Positions 26,083 to 35,416 of a stretch of 64,000 nt of DNA are shown one piece after another. Source of the DNA: Flavimaribacter sediminis (GTDB taxonomy: Bacteria > Pseudomonadota > Alphaproteobacteria > Rhizobiales > Rhizobiaceae). The first letter of the stretch is position 1, and every line of letters starts with the position of its first letter. A program made the position numbers and the translations under genes. The notes beneath the pieces were generated by a model. It made no database searches. It saw nothing but the letters and a program-made list of their open reading frames with translations, and was not told the origin of the DNA. Location of the stretch: contig NZ_JAICBX010000003.1 of assembly GCF_019492055.1 (NCBI RefSeq), positions 434,001 through 498,000 of the forward strand. The letters run 5' to 3'.

Positions 26083-26126
26083 GTCTACTTTCTATAGGGA
26101 ATAGACTTTATTGACGACCTGAATAT
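26083..26126. promoter_or_regulatory. Dyad GTCTA-14-TAGAC with central CTATAG, and a CTGAATAT half-site
   Basis: Between the divergent thiolase and LysR genes, GTCTA (26083-26087) pairs with TAGAC (26102-26106) around a central CTATAG palindrome, an arrangement typical of LysR-type sites. CTGAATAT at 26119-26126 repeats one arm of the perfect dyad found downstream at 27077-27095. Together these suggest autoregulation and control of both operons by the LysR protein. Confidence 0.45.
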
Positions 26127-26156
26127 TATTTTCGTCTGGTTAGGAGGGAGGAGCCA

Positions 26157-27062
26157 ATGAATCTCAGGTCGATCGATCTGAACCTGCTGCTGGTATTCGA
26201 TGCGGTTTATTCAGAGCGAAGCATCTCCAGGGCGGCGTTGCGCCTTAGTCTTTCCCAGCCCGCCGTCTCGAACGCGCTGGCGCGATTGCGTCACGCCATA
26301 GACGATCCGCTTTTCAAGCGCGAAGGGAGCGGTATGGCGCCCACCGCGCGCGCCAAAGCCCTGCGAGATCCTATCCGCAAGTCCCTGGAATTGCTGGAGC
26401 GCGGCCTGCGCAGCGACGAGGAGTTCGATTATTCGAAATCTAACCGCGAATTCGTCATTGCCGTTGAGGACTACGGCGAAACCATCCTCATTCCGCGTTT
26501 TATAGACTGGCTGACGGAAGCAGCGCCCGGCATCCACATCCAGATCCGGCCAGAGCCAAGCGCAGCGCTGACCCGCGAACTTCGGGAGGGAACAGTTGAT
26601 CTCGCCCTCGACTATTTTGCCTTGCAAGGCGAGGGTTTCGTCAGCAAATGCGTCTTGACGGAAGATCTGGTCACACTCGCGCGCATCGATCATCCTGTAC
26701 TTGGCGAACAGCTCTCTCTGGACACCTATCTCGACCTGCAGCACGTCGTCATAACGCCGCGCCGAAAATCCCGGCCGATGATCGATCTCGCTCTCGACAA
26801 ACGCGGGCTGAAGAGAAAAATAGCCCTGACGGTTCCGCATTTCCTGTCGATGCCCGCAGTCGTGCAGCGCTCCAACCTGCTGGCGACGCTGCCACGCAGA
26901 ATGGCGTTCACCTATTCAGACCACTTTCGCCTTAAATCCTATACCGTGCCTGTCCGAACGCCCGAATTCCCGATCTTTCTGATATGGCACGAGGCTCTGG
27001 ATGAGGATCCAAGCCACCGGTGGCTCCGCAATCACATCATTGCGCTTTGCGCCAATCTCTGA
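26157..27062 (+). CDS. LysR family transcriptional regulator
   Basis: This is a 301-residue LysR-type protein preceded by a strong AGGAGGGAGGAG element. The N-terminal helix-turn-helix (residues about 5-62; SISRAALRLSLSQPAVSNAL) is followed by the periplasmic-binding-protein-like effector domain, with NodD-like features (DLRSIDLNLL start, PIFLIWHE end). It stands between the leftward thiolase/TRAP operon and the rightward hydratase/dehydrogenase/ligase operon and shares DNA motifs with both control regions. It most likely activates the pathway on sensing the substrate or its CoA ester (inference). Confidence 0.92.
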   Translation: MNLRSIDLNLLLVFDAVYSERSISRAALRLSLSQPAVSNALARLRHAIDDPLFKREGSGMAPTARAKALRDPIRKSLELLERGLRSDEEFDYSKSNREFVIAVEDYGETILIPRFIDWLTEAAPGIHIQIRPEPSAALTRELREGTVDLALDYFALQGEGFVSKCVLTEDLVTLARIDHPVLGEQLSLDTYLDLQHVVITPRRKSRPMIDLALDKRGLKRKIALTVPHFLSMPAVVQRSNLLATLPRRMAFTYSDHFRLKSYTVPVRTPEFPIFLIWHEALDEDPSHRWLRNHIIALCANL

Positions 27063-27076
27063 ATGGCTGCCACTCT

Positions 27077-27095
27077 ATATTCAGGTTCTGAATAT
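27077..27095. promoter_or_regulatory. Perfect dyad ATATTCAG-GTT-CTGAATAT before the hydratase gene
   Basis: A 19-bp perfect inverted repeat with 8-bp arms lies 80 bp upstream of the enoyl-CoA hydratase start. One arm recurs before the LysR gene (26119-26126), and a partial copy CTGAATAC lies near 27120. It is a strong candidate for the LysR regulator's binding site. Confidence 0.5.
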
Positions 27096-27174
27096 TCATC
27101 CTCATCAAAATAAATTGGACTGAATACGGCTGTTCTCTCTAGGAAGTGGGTCCCTAATCAGGAATTCAATACGT

Positions 27175-27966
27175 ATGGCCGACTATCAGACGATCACGTT
27201 TCGCCAGGAAGGCGCGAAAGCCTATCTGACCTTTAATCGGCCACAGGTGCTGAATGCGCTGAACAATCAGTTGATCGCGGAATCGCTGGACGCGGTACGC
27301 AATCTGCCTGGCGAAACCAGGGTTCTGATCGTGCGCGGCGCGGGCAAAGCCTTTGCGGCCGGCGCCGATCTCGAAGAGATGCAGCGGCGAACGCCATGGA
27401 ACGAAATCGATTTCGGCGCGCGGCGAGAATTGGCGCGGAGGCTCGAGACCGCGCCTTTTCCGACAGTCGCCGCGATCAACGGCTACGCGCTCGGGGGCGG
27501 TCTGGAACTGGCTCTCGCTTGCCATTTGCGGATTGCCAGCGCGACGGCGAAAGTAGGGCTGCCAGAAACAAGGATAGGCATTCTGCCCGCCAACGGCGGA
27601 ACCGCCCGTCTGACGCGCCTTGTCGGCCGCGGCCGGGCCATGCGCATGATCCTGCTCGCCGAACATGTCGATGCGACCGAGGCGGAACGCCTGGGAATTG
27701 TCGACTGGGTGGTTGAACCGGAAGATTTCGATGTGGAAGTCGAGATAATCGCCGACAAGCTCTCGAAGCTTGCGAGCGTATCGGCGCGTGCGATCATTGA
27801 CACGGTCTCGCGCAGCGCCGACATGACGATCGACCACGCGATCGATTACGAACATCGATGGTTCCAGATCTGTCTCGGCTCCGCCGACAAGCAGGAGGGC
27901 GTGAAGGCTTTCCTGGAAAAGCGGAAGCCGCAATTCGGCGCGGAGGCCGGCAAACACAGTTTCTGA
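27175..27966 (+). CDS. Enoyl-CoA hydratase/isomerase (crotonase family)
   Basis: This is a 263-residue crotonase-fold protein. The oxyanion-hole region [12 protein letters not shown] and [20 protein letters not shown] are intact. The two catalytic glutamates sit at E111 and E131, keeping the 20-residue separation of true hydratases. It should hydrate 2-enoyl-CoA to 3-hydroxyacyl-CoA. It is the first gene of the rightward operon and is followed 20 bp later by the acyl-CoA dehydrogenase. Confidence 0.9.
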   Translation: MADYQTITFRQEGAKAYLTFNRPQVLNALNNQLIAESLDAVRNLPGETRVLIVRGAGKAFAAGADLEEMQRRTPWNEIDFGARRELARRLETAPFPTVAAINGYALGGGLELALACHLRIASATAKVGLPETRIGILPANGGTARLTRLVGRGRAMRMILLAEHVDATEAERLGIVDWVVEPEDFDVEVEIIADKLSKLASVSARAIIDTVSRSADMTIDHAIDYEHRWFQICLGSADKQEGVKAFLEKRKPQFGAEAGKHSF

Positions 27967-27986
27967 TTGAGGCGGGAGAAGAAAAA

Positions 27987-29204
27987 ATGACCAATCCGGA
28001 ACCGGCGGCCGACGTCCTTGATCGGGCGCGGATGAAGGGCGCGCAGTTTTCGTGGGACGATCCGTTCCTCGTCGAGCACCTGCTGACGCCGGAAGAAATC
28101 ATGATCCGGGATTCCGCACGCGACTATGCGCAGGAGCGGCTGACGCCGCGCATTCTCGACGCGAACCGCCACGAAACATTCGATGTCGAGGTCATGCAGG
28201 AACTTGCCGAGCTTGGATTTCTGGGCGCGACCATCGAGGGATTCGGTTGCGCAGGGATCAGCTATGTCGCTTACGGTCTCATCGCACGTGAATTCGAGCG
28301 GGTCGACACCTGTTTCCGCTCCGCACTCGGCGTTCAGAGCACGCTCAGCATGCTGCCGATCTATCTCTACGGATCTCAGCGCCAGCGCGAGACCTACCTG
28401 CCGCCGATGGCGCGGGCCGAGAAACTGGGATGTTTCGGCCTCACCGAACCGGATCACGGTTCAGACCCGGGGGGAATGAAAACACGCGCACGCAAGGTCG
28501 ACAGGGGCTACCGCCTGACTGGCGCCAAAACATGGATCACGCATGCGCCCATCGCCGACGTGATGATCGTGTGGGCGAAGGACGACGAAGGGATCGTGCG
28601 CGGTTTTATCCTCGAGAGGGGCATGGAAGGGCTGGCGACCAGCAAAATCGAAGGCAAGTTTTCCGTGCGCGCATCTCCGACGGGCCAGATCCACATGGAC
28701 GACGTCTTCGTACCGGAGGAAAACCGGTTGCCGGGAGCGCGCGGCGTGGGAGCGCCCTTCGGATGCCTTAACAACGCCCGTTTCGGCATCTGCTGGGGAG
28801 CGATCGGCGCAGCAGAATTCTGCTGGCACGCCTCGCGCCAGTATGCGATGGACCGCAAGCAGTTCGGCAAGCCGCTTGCGGCCAACCAGCTCATCCAGAA
28901 GAAGCTTGCAGACATGCAGACCGAGATCACGCTTGCCCTCGTCTCCTGCATTCACCTGAGCCGCCTGCGCGATGAAGGCAAGGCCAGCCCGGAGATGGTT
29001 TCGCTGCTCAAGCGCAACAACGCCGGAAAGGCGCTCGAGATCGCGCGTCTCGCCCGCGACATCCACGGCGGGAACGGCATTTCCGACGAGTATCATGTGA
29101 TCCGGCATATGATGAACATGGAAACAGTCAACACGCTGGAAGGCACGCACGACATCCATGCGCTCGTTCTCGGACGCGCCCAGACCGAAATTTCGGCATT
29201 TTGA
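27987..29204 (+). CDS. Acyl-CoA dehydrogenase (glutaryl-CoA dehydrogenase-like)
   Basis: This is a 405-residue FAD enzyme. ATG 27987 follows GGCGGGAGAAG. The FAD/substrate segment [20 protein letters not shown] and the catalytic glutamate E385 ([19 protein letters not shown]) match the glutaryl-CoA dehydrogenase subgroup better than short- or medium-chain enzymes. Members either oxidise, or oxidise and decarboxylate, short dicarboxylyl-CoA esters. With the neighbouring genes the route could degrade a short dicarboxylate or branched acid (inference). True glutaryl-CoA activity would need the substrate-binding Arg to be confirmed by alignment. Confidence 0.87.
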   Translation: MTNPEPAADVLDRARMKGAQFSWDDPFLVEHLLTPEEIMIRDSARDYAQERLTPRILDANRHETFDVEVMQELAELGFLGATIEGFGCAGISYVAYGLIAREFERVDTCFRSALGVQSTLSMLPIYLYGSQRQRETYLPPMARAEKLGCFGLTEPDHGSDPGGMKTRARKVDRGYRLTGAKTWITHAPIADVMIVWAKDDEGIVRGFILERGMEGLATSKIEGKFSVRASPTGQIHMDDVFVPEENRLPGARGVGAPFGCLNNARFGICWGAIGAAEFCWHASRQYAMDRKQFGKPLAANQLIQKKLADMQTEITLALVSCIHLSRLRDEGKASPEMVSLLKRNNAGKALEIARLARDIHGGNGISDEYHVIRHMMNMETVNTLEGTHDIHALVLGRAQTEISAF

Positions 29205-29215
29205 GATCAAAGCAG

Positions 29216-31363
29216 ATGACCTATGCAAACCCAGACCGAAACGAGACCATAAACCGGCTGATCAATCCGAAATCCATTGCTGTCATCGGCGCCTCAGAGA
29301 ATTTCGGCAAGGTGAGCGGACGTCCGCTGAAACATCTCATCGAGAAAGGATATGCCGGCCGCGTCATGCCGGTGAATCCCAAATACGAGAAAATCGCGGG
29401 CCTGACTTGCTATCCGAGCGTGGACGCCCTGCCGGAGATCGCGGATCTTGCAATCATCGCCCTGCCCGCCGCACAGGTATGCGACTGCGTGCGCGATCTC
29501 GGCGGGAAAGGCATCCGCGCCGCCGTCATTTTCAGTTCCGGTTTCGGAGAAATGGGAGAGGCGGGAAAGGCGCTCGAGAAGAAACTGGCGGAAACGGCCG
29601 AGGCCGCGCGCGTCATTTTGCTTGGTCCCAATTGCCTTGGATTCGTCAATGCATTCGAGAATGTCTACGCGACGTTCAGTCAATATGCCGACGGGGAGAC
29701 AGGAGCTGGCCCGATCGCCTTCGTCACGCAGTCCGGCGCGTTCGGCACCGCGATCGCTGCGCTGATTCGTCAGCGCGGCCTCGGACTCGGATATTTTCTC
29801 AACACAGGGAACCAGGCCGATCTCGACTTCGCCGAATTGATGATGGCGCTCGTGGAAGACCCGCGCATCAAGGTGGCCGCCGGCTACTTGGAAGGACTGA
29901 GCGACGGCGCGTCGCTCATCCGGCTGGCGCGAAAATGCCGCGATCTCGGCAAGCCGCTCATTCTGACAAAGGTGGGTCGCATGGAATCCGGCGCGCGCGC
30001 CGCCGCTTCGCATACCGGCGCGCTGGCAGTGTCCGACGCGGTCTTCGACGCCGTCGTCCGGCAGTACGGTGTGATGCGTGCCCGCAACGAAGAACAGATG
30101 CTCGACATGATGGAGGTGTTCTGCCAGCCCCGGCGCGCTTCGGGCAACGGTCTCGGTATTGCGACGCAGTCGGGAGGGGCCGGCGTCATGATGGCGGATC
30201 GCGCCGAAGAAGTCGGGCTCGCAGTCCCCGAACTTGGCGTGAAGACGCAAGCCAGGCTCGGCGAGGTGATGCCCGCTTTCGGCGCAGCCGGAAATCCGGT
30301 GGACGTGACCGGCCAGTTCGTCGCGCGACCGGAATTACTGACTGAATCCGTTGTCGCGCTTCTCGATGACCCCGAAATCGATGTCGCCATCGTCTGGCTA
30401 CAGTTGATGACAGCACATGTCGACGCGTTGCTTGAAATCTTCAGGGAAATACAGGAACGCACGCAGAAGCCTTTCCTGGTGTGCTGGGTCGCGGCGCCCG
30501 AGGCGGCCATCAAGGGACTGCGCGCGATGGAGATCTCCGTTTATCCCGCCGGCGAACGCGCCGTCGAAGCCGCCGCCGCCCTCTCGCGTTATGGAATGCT
30601 GAAACCGCCGGGCGACGATCGCGTCGTCAGCGTAATCAACATCGCTCCTGAAGGTTCGACCGGTTCCGGCATGCAGCCCAGCGTCGAGGCTTCGAACTGG
30701 CTGCGCGAGGCCGGAGTGCCCATGGCGAGGGTTGAGCTTGCCGAAAACGAGGACAGCGCCGTTTCCCTTTGGCGAGCCAATGGCGGTCCGGTGGCGCTGA
30801 AAATCGAATCGCCCGACATTCCGCACAAGACCGAGGTCGACGGCGTCATTCTCAACGTCAATGACGAGGACGCTGTCCGGTCGGGATTTCGGATGCTTGT
30901 CGAACGCACGCGCCATCATATGCCCGAGGCAAGGCTGGCTGGCGTGCTCGTTCAGGAAATGTCCGGCGGCCACGTCGAACTGGTAGTCGGCGTGCAGCGC
31001 GATCCGGTCTTCGGCATGATCGTCATGGTCGGTTTCGGCGGCATTCTGGTCGAAGTGCTCAAGGACGTCACCTTTCGCAGGGCTCCCTTCAATCCAAATG
31101 AGGCAAAAGCCATGCTGGACGAGCTGCGAATGAGCGCAATCCTTGACGGTGTGCGCGGCAAACCGGCGGTCGACCGCGAAGCGATCGCGGCTTTGCTCTC
31201 GCGGCTGTCGCATTGGGCAAGCTCGATGGAGCCTCGCCTCTCCGAACTGGATCTCAATCCGGTTCTGGTCGGCGAAGACGGACCGAGCGTCGTCGACTGT
31301 GTCATGATTTTCGAGGATCGCCTCACGTCAATGCCGGACGCCGGGGTAGATGAGCCTGCCTGA
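29216..31363 (+). CDS. Acetate--CoA ligase family protein (ADP-forming acyl-CoA synthetase, fused)
   Basis: This is a 715-residue protein combining the alpha and beta parts of ADP-forming acyl-CoA synthetases. A CoA-binding domain comes first (IAVIGASENFGKVSGRPLKH, residues about 15-140), then succinyl-CoA-ligase-like domains with the phospho-His in AAASHTGALAV, and an ATP-grasp domain (about 490-700; PVALKIESPDIPHKTEVDGV). It would make the acyl-CoA that feeds the dehydrogenase. ATG 29216 is preferred, although TTG 29201 overlaps the previous stop. Its 3' end overlaps the permease gene by 14 bp. Confidence 0.88.
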   Translation: MTYANPDRNETINRLINPKSIAVIGASENFGKVSGRPLKHLIEKGYAGRVMPVNPKYEKIAGLTCYPSVDALPEIADLAIIALPAAQVCDCVRDLGGKGIRAAVIFSSGFGEMGEAGKALEKKLAETAEAARVILLGPNCLGFVNAFENVYATFSQYADGETGAGPIAFVTQSGAFGTAIAALIRQRGLGLGYFLNTGNQADLDFAELMMALVEDPRIKVAAGYLEGLSDGASLIRLARKCRDLGKPLILTKVGRMESGARAAASHTGALAVSDAVFDAVVRQYGVMRARNEEQMLDMMEVFCQPRRASGNGLGIATQSGGAGVMMADRAEEVGLAVPELGVKTQARLGEVMPAFGAAGNPVDVTGQFVARPELLTESVVALLDDPEIDVAIVWLQLMTAHVDALLEIFREIQERTQKPFLVCWVAAPEAAIKGLRAMEISVYPAGERAVEAAAALSRYGMLKPPGDDRVVSVINIAPEGSTGSGMQPSVEASNWLREAGVPMARVELAENEDSAVSLWRANGGPVALKIESPDIPHKTEVDGVILNVNDEDAVRSGFRMLVERTRHHMPEARLAGVLVQEMSGGHVELVVGVQRDPVFGMIVMVGFGGILVEVLKDVTFRRAPFNPNEAKAMLDELRMSAILDGVRGKPAVDREAIAALLSRLSHWASSMEPRLSELDLNPVLVGEDGPSVVDCVMIFEDRLTSMPDAGVDEPA

Positions 31364-32081
31364 CGGGCTGCTGTGGGCCGCGCCGATCCTTGTCCTCGCC
31401 TATGCGATTTACGGATTGACCGGATTTGGCTCCACCATCACAGGTCTGCCACTGCTGCTGTTCTTCCAGCCGATAACGGTCGCTTCACCGGTCATGCAGC
31501 TTTTCGACATAGTTGCCGGACTGCTCGTCGGTGTACGCAGCCGAAAGTCGGCGGCGCTTGGCGAGCTTGCACGGTTGTTGCCGTTTTCCGCAATCGGGAT
31601 TGCTGCGGGATTGGTCGTTTTCAGTTATGCGCCGGAATATCTCCTGAGGCTTACGCTCGGCTTCTTCCTCATCAGCTATTCCGCATGGTGCTTCCTCAAT
31701 CGCGGATCGGCGCCGATCGTATCTAGCCGCTGGGCAATCTTGGCCGGACTGAGCGGAGGCGTGTTCACGGCCCTGTTTGGCACCGGCGGCCCCATCTACT
31801 CCATTTATCTGTCTCGACGCCTTCGTGACCTCGCCGCCTTTCGCGCCTCGATCAGCATCTTCGTGATGACGGTCGGCCTTTGCCGTTTATCGTGGTTCGT
31901 TTTCGAAGGCTATTACTTCCGGGGCGCAATGCTGACGCTTCTTGCATATCTTTTCCCATGCATGCTTTTCGGACTGTTTATCGGGAACGCATTACGAGGC
32001 AGAGTGTCAGCGCAGACAGTCCTGCACGTCGTCTGGACGATGCTCCTGGTCGCCGGCCTTGGACTTGTTTTTCGGCAGTGA
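31350..32081 (+). CDS. Sulfite exporter TauE/SafE family permease
   Basis: This is a 243-residue membrane protein with seven to eight hydrophobic segments and the two family motifs, YGLTGFGSTITGLPLLLFF near the start and LSGGVFTALFGTGGPIYSIY in the middle. The family moves anions such as sulfite, sulfoacetate or organic acids across the inner membrane. The 14-bp overlap with the acyl-CoA ligase gene implies co-translation, so it may export a product or import the acid substrate of this pathway. It converges on the sulfatase gene with 11 bp between. Confidence 0.85.
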   Translation: MSLPDGLLWAAPILVLAYAIYGLTGFGSTITGLPLLLFFQPITVASPVMQLFDIVAGLLVGVRSRKSAALGELARLLPFSAIGIAAGLVVFSYAPEYLLRLTLGFFLISYSAWCFLNRGSAPIVSSRWAILAGLSGGVFTALFGTGGPIYSIYLSRRLRDLAAFRASISIFVMTVGLCRLSWFVFEGYYFRGAMLTLLAYLFPCMLFGLFIGNALRGRVSAQTVLHVVWTMLLVAGLGLVFRQ

Positions 32082-32092
32082 GGTTCTCCCCA

Positions 32093-33493
32093 TCACCTGT
32101 TGACCAGGCCGGGATAGGGGATCGGGATAAAATCGTTCTCCGTTTCCATCCATGCGGAAAGCTCAGCCAACAGTTTGTTTCGTGTGCTTCGATGGCTATC
32201 CAGTTCGAAAAGATTGTGCAGCTCGCCTGGGTCCTCCGCCAGGTCAAACAGTTCGAACATCGGCCGTCCTCCACCGTAAAAGACACCGTATTCTTTCCTT
32301 AGACGCTTGACGCCGATTTCTTCGATCAGCGCCTTTTCCTCTTTCCATGGAATATCGGTCTGGCCATACGGATAACGCGGAATGGCGTTGTAAACGAGCT
32401 TGTAGCGACCAGAGATGATCGCTCTCCCAAGATCAAATGCAATGGCGTTGTTGCCTGCGAGGCCAGTTCCGTGGGATCCACGCACGGCAAAAACAGCGCG
32501 GTCCGGAGTGATTTCATTCGTGCTGTTCAACAGACTGACGCCGTCCAGATCTTCAGGCGCCGGCGCGCCCGCGAGATCGAGGATGGTCGGCATGAGATCG
32601 ACTCCGGAAACCAGCGCATCGTGCACTTCGCCGCCGCCCTCGCCGCCCGGCAGGCGGACAATCAGGGGAACGTGTATTCCCTTTTCATAAAGCGTGCCCT
32701 TGCCCCGGTACACGGCGGCACCGTTGTCGCCCATGAATATGATGGCGGTGTTATCCAAAAGCTCAGAGCCGCCAAGCACTTCCATGATTTGGCCAACAGT
32801 GACGTCCAGACGATTAACCTCACCGTAGTAGCTCGACAGTGAACGGCGGACGATTGCGGAATCCGGAACACCGGACGGCAATGAGATCGCTTCAGGATCC
32901 GGTTCAAATTGCGTGGCCGTCGATGGTCTGTGGGGATCGGAAAAACCGATCTGCAGGAAGAAAGGCCGGTCCACGGGACGCGCGGAGAGGAATTCCGAAA
33001 CAAGGTCGGCCGAAGCCTCCGGTCGAATCGATAGATAATCCAGCCGGCGCGAAAACGTATCGCCAAGTGGACCGAGGCGGCCGTCATCTTCTACCCTCGT
33101 GCCGTTGAGGTGATGCCCGCGTCCGACCATGCCGACGAAATAACCGCTTCTCTTGAGGATGTCGAAGACGGTCGTCGTTTCTTCGGCAAGCGCAGCGGAA
33201 AAGCGCACGACGCCCGTCGAGAGCGGCCAGAGGCCGGTCGCAATCGACGCTCGTGACTGGACGCATTGCGGCGCGGTTACATAGGCCCTCCTAAACAGAT
33301 GCCCCTGGCGCGCAAGTTCGTCCAGAGACGGAGTATCGAGATCCGGGTTTTCGTAGATCGAAAGATCCGGATAACTTTGATCGTCAGACAACATCAGGAC
33401 AATATTGACGCGGGACGTCTGCGCAAAGGCGAACCCGGCCGACAACAGCACGGCGCAAAACCCGAAAATGACGCCAGGCAAAAAACAACGCAT
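32093..33493 (-). CDS. Secreted sulfatase with variant formylglycine motif
   Basis: This is a 466-residue protein with a signal peptide (residues 1-24, cleavage after AFA-QTS). The alkaline-phosphatase-like sulfatase fold is clear: metal ligands at D37/D38 (LMLSDDQSYPD), the activation site around C77 (TAPQCVQSRASIATG), and FMGDNGAAVYRGKGTLYEKG later on. The activation motif is C-V-Q-S-R, with Gln in place of the usual Pro of C-x-P-x-R. Sulfatases of this class remove sulfate esters from carbohydrates or other alcohols, here in the periplasm. It is divergent from a glycosyltransferase/sulfotransferase pair, suggesting metabolism of a sulfated glycan (inference). Confidence 0.87.
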   Translation of the reverse strand: MRCFLPGVIFGFCAVLLSAGFAFAQTSRVNIVLMLSDDQSYPDLSIYENPDLDTPSLDELARQGHLFRRAYVTAPQCVQSRASIATGLWPLSTGVVRFSAALAEETTTVFDILKRSGYFVGMVGRGHHLNGTRVEDDGRLGPLGDTFSRRLDYLSIRPEASADLVSEFLSARPVDRPFFLQIGFSDPHRPSTATQFEPDPEAISLPSGVPDSAIVRRSLSSYYGEVNRLDVTVGQIMEVLGGSELLDNTAIIFMGDNGAAVYRGKGTLYEKGIHVPLIVRLPGGEGGGEVHDALVSGVDLMPTILDLAGAPAPEDLDGVSLLNSTNEITPDRAVFAVRGSHGTGLAGNNAIAFDLGRAIISGRYKLVYNAIPRYPYGQTDIPWKEEKALIEEIGVKRLRKEYGVFYGGGRPMFELFDLAEDPGELHNLFELDSHRSTRNKLLAELSAWMETENDFIPIPYPGLVNR

Positions 33494-33553
33494 GAAATTC
33501 CACTCCTGAAAAAGCAGCAGTATCTCTCAAAGCTTGCGAAAATATAATCAATA

Positions 33554-33570
33554 TGCAACAGAAAGTTGCA
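33554..33570. promoter_or_regulatory. Dyad TGCAAC-AGAAA-GTTGCA between sulfatase and glycosyltransferase genes
   Basis: Perfect 6-bp arms lie about 60 bp upstream of the sulfatase start, in the 229-bp divergent gap. The gap also carries an AGGAGG at 33625-33630 with no start codon at a suitable distance, and an AT-rich stretch before the glycosyltransferase gene. Confidence 0.3.
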
Positions 33571-33722
33571 CCAAGCGAGGCGTCGTCTTCGGTGAATTGA
33601 AAACCCGATGCGCACTGATCTAGGAGGACGACAGCAGACCTGATTTTTCCGCGTCGCCAATGGCCGGATCACATATTTGGCAATCAATAATTTTTCATTC
33701 AAATCAATTACCAGCACAGCCG

Positions 33723-35408
33723 ATGAACTGCAGAACTATCTGGACCTATTGGGAAAACAAGACCGGCAAGCATACGCCCGGATACATAAATCTTTGCCAC
33801 GAAACCGTTCGCAAAACGAATCCGGATTGTCTTTTCGTGGTGCTTTCGCCCGAAAACCTCCACCATTATCTTCCGCCGCTGCCCATTGCGATCAACAATC
33901 TCATTCCGAAGAACGCCGTCGAACCTTCGCTCGCGCTGAAAGCCGACATTATACGCGTGCAGATACTCAAAGCGCATGGCGGAATATGGATCGACTCCGA
34001 TTGCATTGCCCTCGGACGGCTCGATCATCTCTTCGGGATCCTCGAACGAAAGGGATTTTTCGCAATCGAAAAGAGCGGCCCCAATGGCGTTTTCTATGCA
34101 AACAACCTCATTGGCTCGGCGGCCGGCGGAAACATCATCAGCGCTTATGCCGACAAGCAAGTCGGGCTGGTGACGGACAAACAGAGATCCGGCGCGACGT
34201 ATGACTGGATTGAGCTCGGTTCAACAATGCTCACCCGCATTGTTCAGGACCACCTTGCGACGGACTTCGAACCGCTGGAGGAAGCGCTCTACCACCCGCT
34301 CGGTTTCCAGGATCACGAGAATTTTCTGCTCATCGACTACAACGGATCGACACGCCCCGAACTCGATGCATGCCACACCGTGATGCTCTACAACAACCTG
34401 TTCCCGGACAGCCTGAAAGGCATGACCGAGCAACAGTTGCTGGCGTCGCCGACGATGCTCGGTTCGATTCTACGCAGCGTCATTACGGATACGCCAGAGC
34501 ACAACTGCCCATCCACGCGGATCAGTTCGAGAAAACCGGTCGGATATCGCGACATCGCATTGATTTTCTCTACCCTGCGGAGACCGGAGTCCTCCAAGCA
34601 GTTCGTTCAGTCCGTTCGAAGATATCTGCCGCCCGAGATCACGATCCACATCGCGGTCCAGGGCGATGACCTCACCGATTATCAGGCGCTGCAAAATTCG
34701 CCCGGCGTGAACCTTTATCCCGTGCCGGAGGATTACGGGCTTTCAGCGTCGCGAAACCTCCTGCTCGACAACACAGACGAACCCGTCATTTCTCTCTGCG
34801 ACGACGATTTTCTCGTGACGCCGCGCACGAGGCTGGATGTGGCGCTGGCGATCTGGAACGAACATCCGGAAATCAAAATCCTCGGCGGTATGTTCGAGAA
34901 TTTCAACTATTCCGAAGATGGTGAACTGACAAACCGTCGTTACACGAGCTTCGACCACAAAATCGTTGATCACAAGCTCCTGCCGGACACGAAGATTTTC
35001 ATCCCTCAACAGTATCTGGCGAAAGAATACCGCTATGTCGATGAGACCCACTATTTCTACTACACCGACACGGTGAACAATTTCGCCCTGATGGATCGCG
35101 CCTTTCTCGACGAGACAGGCCTGCGTTGGGACGACGACCTGAAAATTTCAGGAGAACACGAGGATTTCTATCTTACCCTGCAATGCGGGAACGCCGCGTC
35201 GCAGAACGCGGTCGCATTTACCAATGCGCTCTACGTCGAACACCACCGCCATACGAACCCGGCTTACAAATCGAAGCGAGAAAGAAAGCAGTTTCATATC
35301 AGAAGCATGGAGAAATCCTCCAGCAAAACCTGGGTGTTTTTGGGCAAACGAGTCGAAAGCGTCGAATCCGGAAATTTCAGGGAACACCAACATCCACGAA
35401 ACAAGTAA
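33723..35408 (+). CDS. Two-domain glycosyltransferase (GT32-like plus GT2-like)
   Basis: This is a 561-residue cytoplasmic protein. Residues 1-250 resemble capsular-polysaccharide/GT32 transferases: it opens CRTIWTYWENKTGKHTPGY and carries the sugar-nucleotide DxD at D91-S92-D93 (HGGIWIDSDCIALGRL). Residues about 275-520 form a second, GT-A-like domain with an acidic triplet at 360-362 (VISLCDDDFLVTP) and GEHEDFYLTL at 477-486, similar to N-acetylgalactosaminyltransferase-like GT2 proteins. Each domain should add one sugar, so a two-sugar unit is plausible. ATG 33723 abuts the conserved part. ATG 33660 would add 21 unremarkable residues. The sulfotransferase fusion gene follows 8 bp later. 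Confidence 0.75.
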   Translation: MNCRTIWTYWENKTGKHTPGYINLCHETVRKTNPDCLFVVLSPENLHHYLPPLPIAINNLIPKNAVEPSLALKADIIRVQILKAHGGIWIDSDCIALGRLDHLFGILERKGFFAIEKSGPNGVFYANNLIGSAAGGNIISAYADKQVGLVTDKQRSGATYDWIELGSTMLTRIVQDHLATDFEPLEEALYHPLGFQDHENFLLIDYNGSTRPELDACHTVMLYNNLFPDSLKGMTEQQLLASPTMLGSILRSVITDTPEHNCPSTRISSRKPVGYRDIALIFSTLRRPESSKQFVQSVRRYLPPEITIHIAVQGDDLTDYQALQNSPGVNLYPVPEDYGLSASRNLLLDNTDEPVISLCDDDFLVTPRTRLDVALAIWNEHPEIKILGGMFENFNYSEDGELTNRRYTSFDHKIVDHKLLPDTKIFIPQQYLAKEYRYVDETHYFYYTDTVNNFALMDRAFLDETGLRWDDDLKISGEHEDFYLTLQCGNAASQNAVAFTNALYVEHHRHTNPAYKSKRERKQFHIRSMEKSSSKTWVFLGKRVESVESGNFREHQHPRNK

Positions 35409-35416
35409 TTTGAGAC

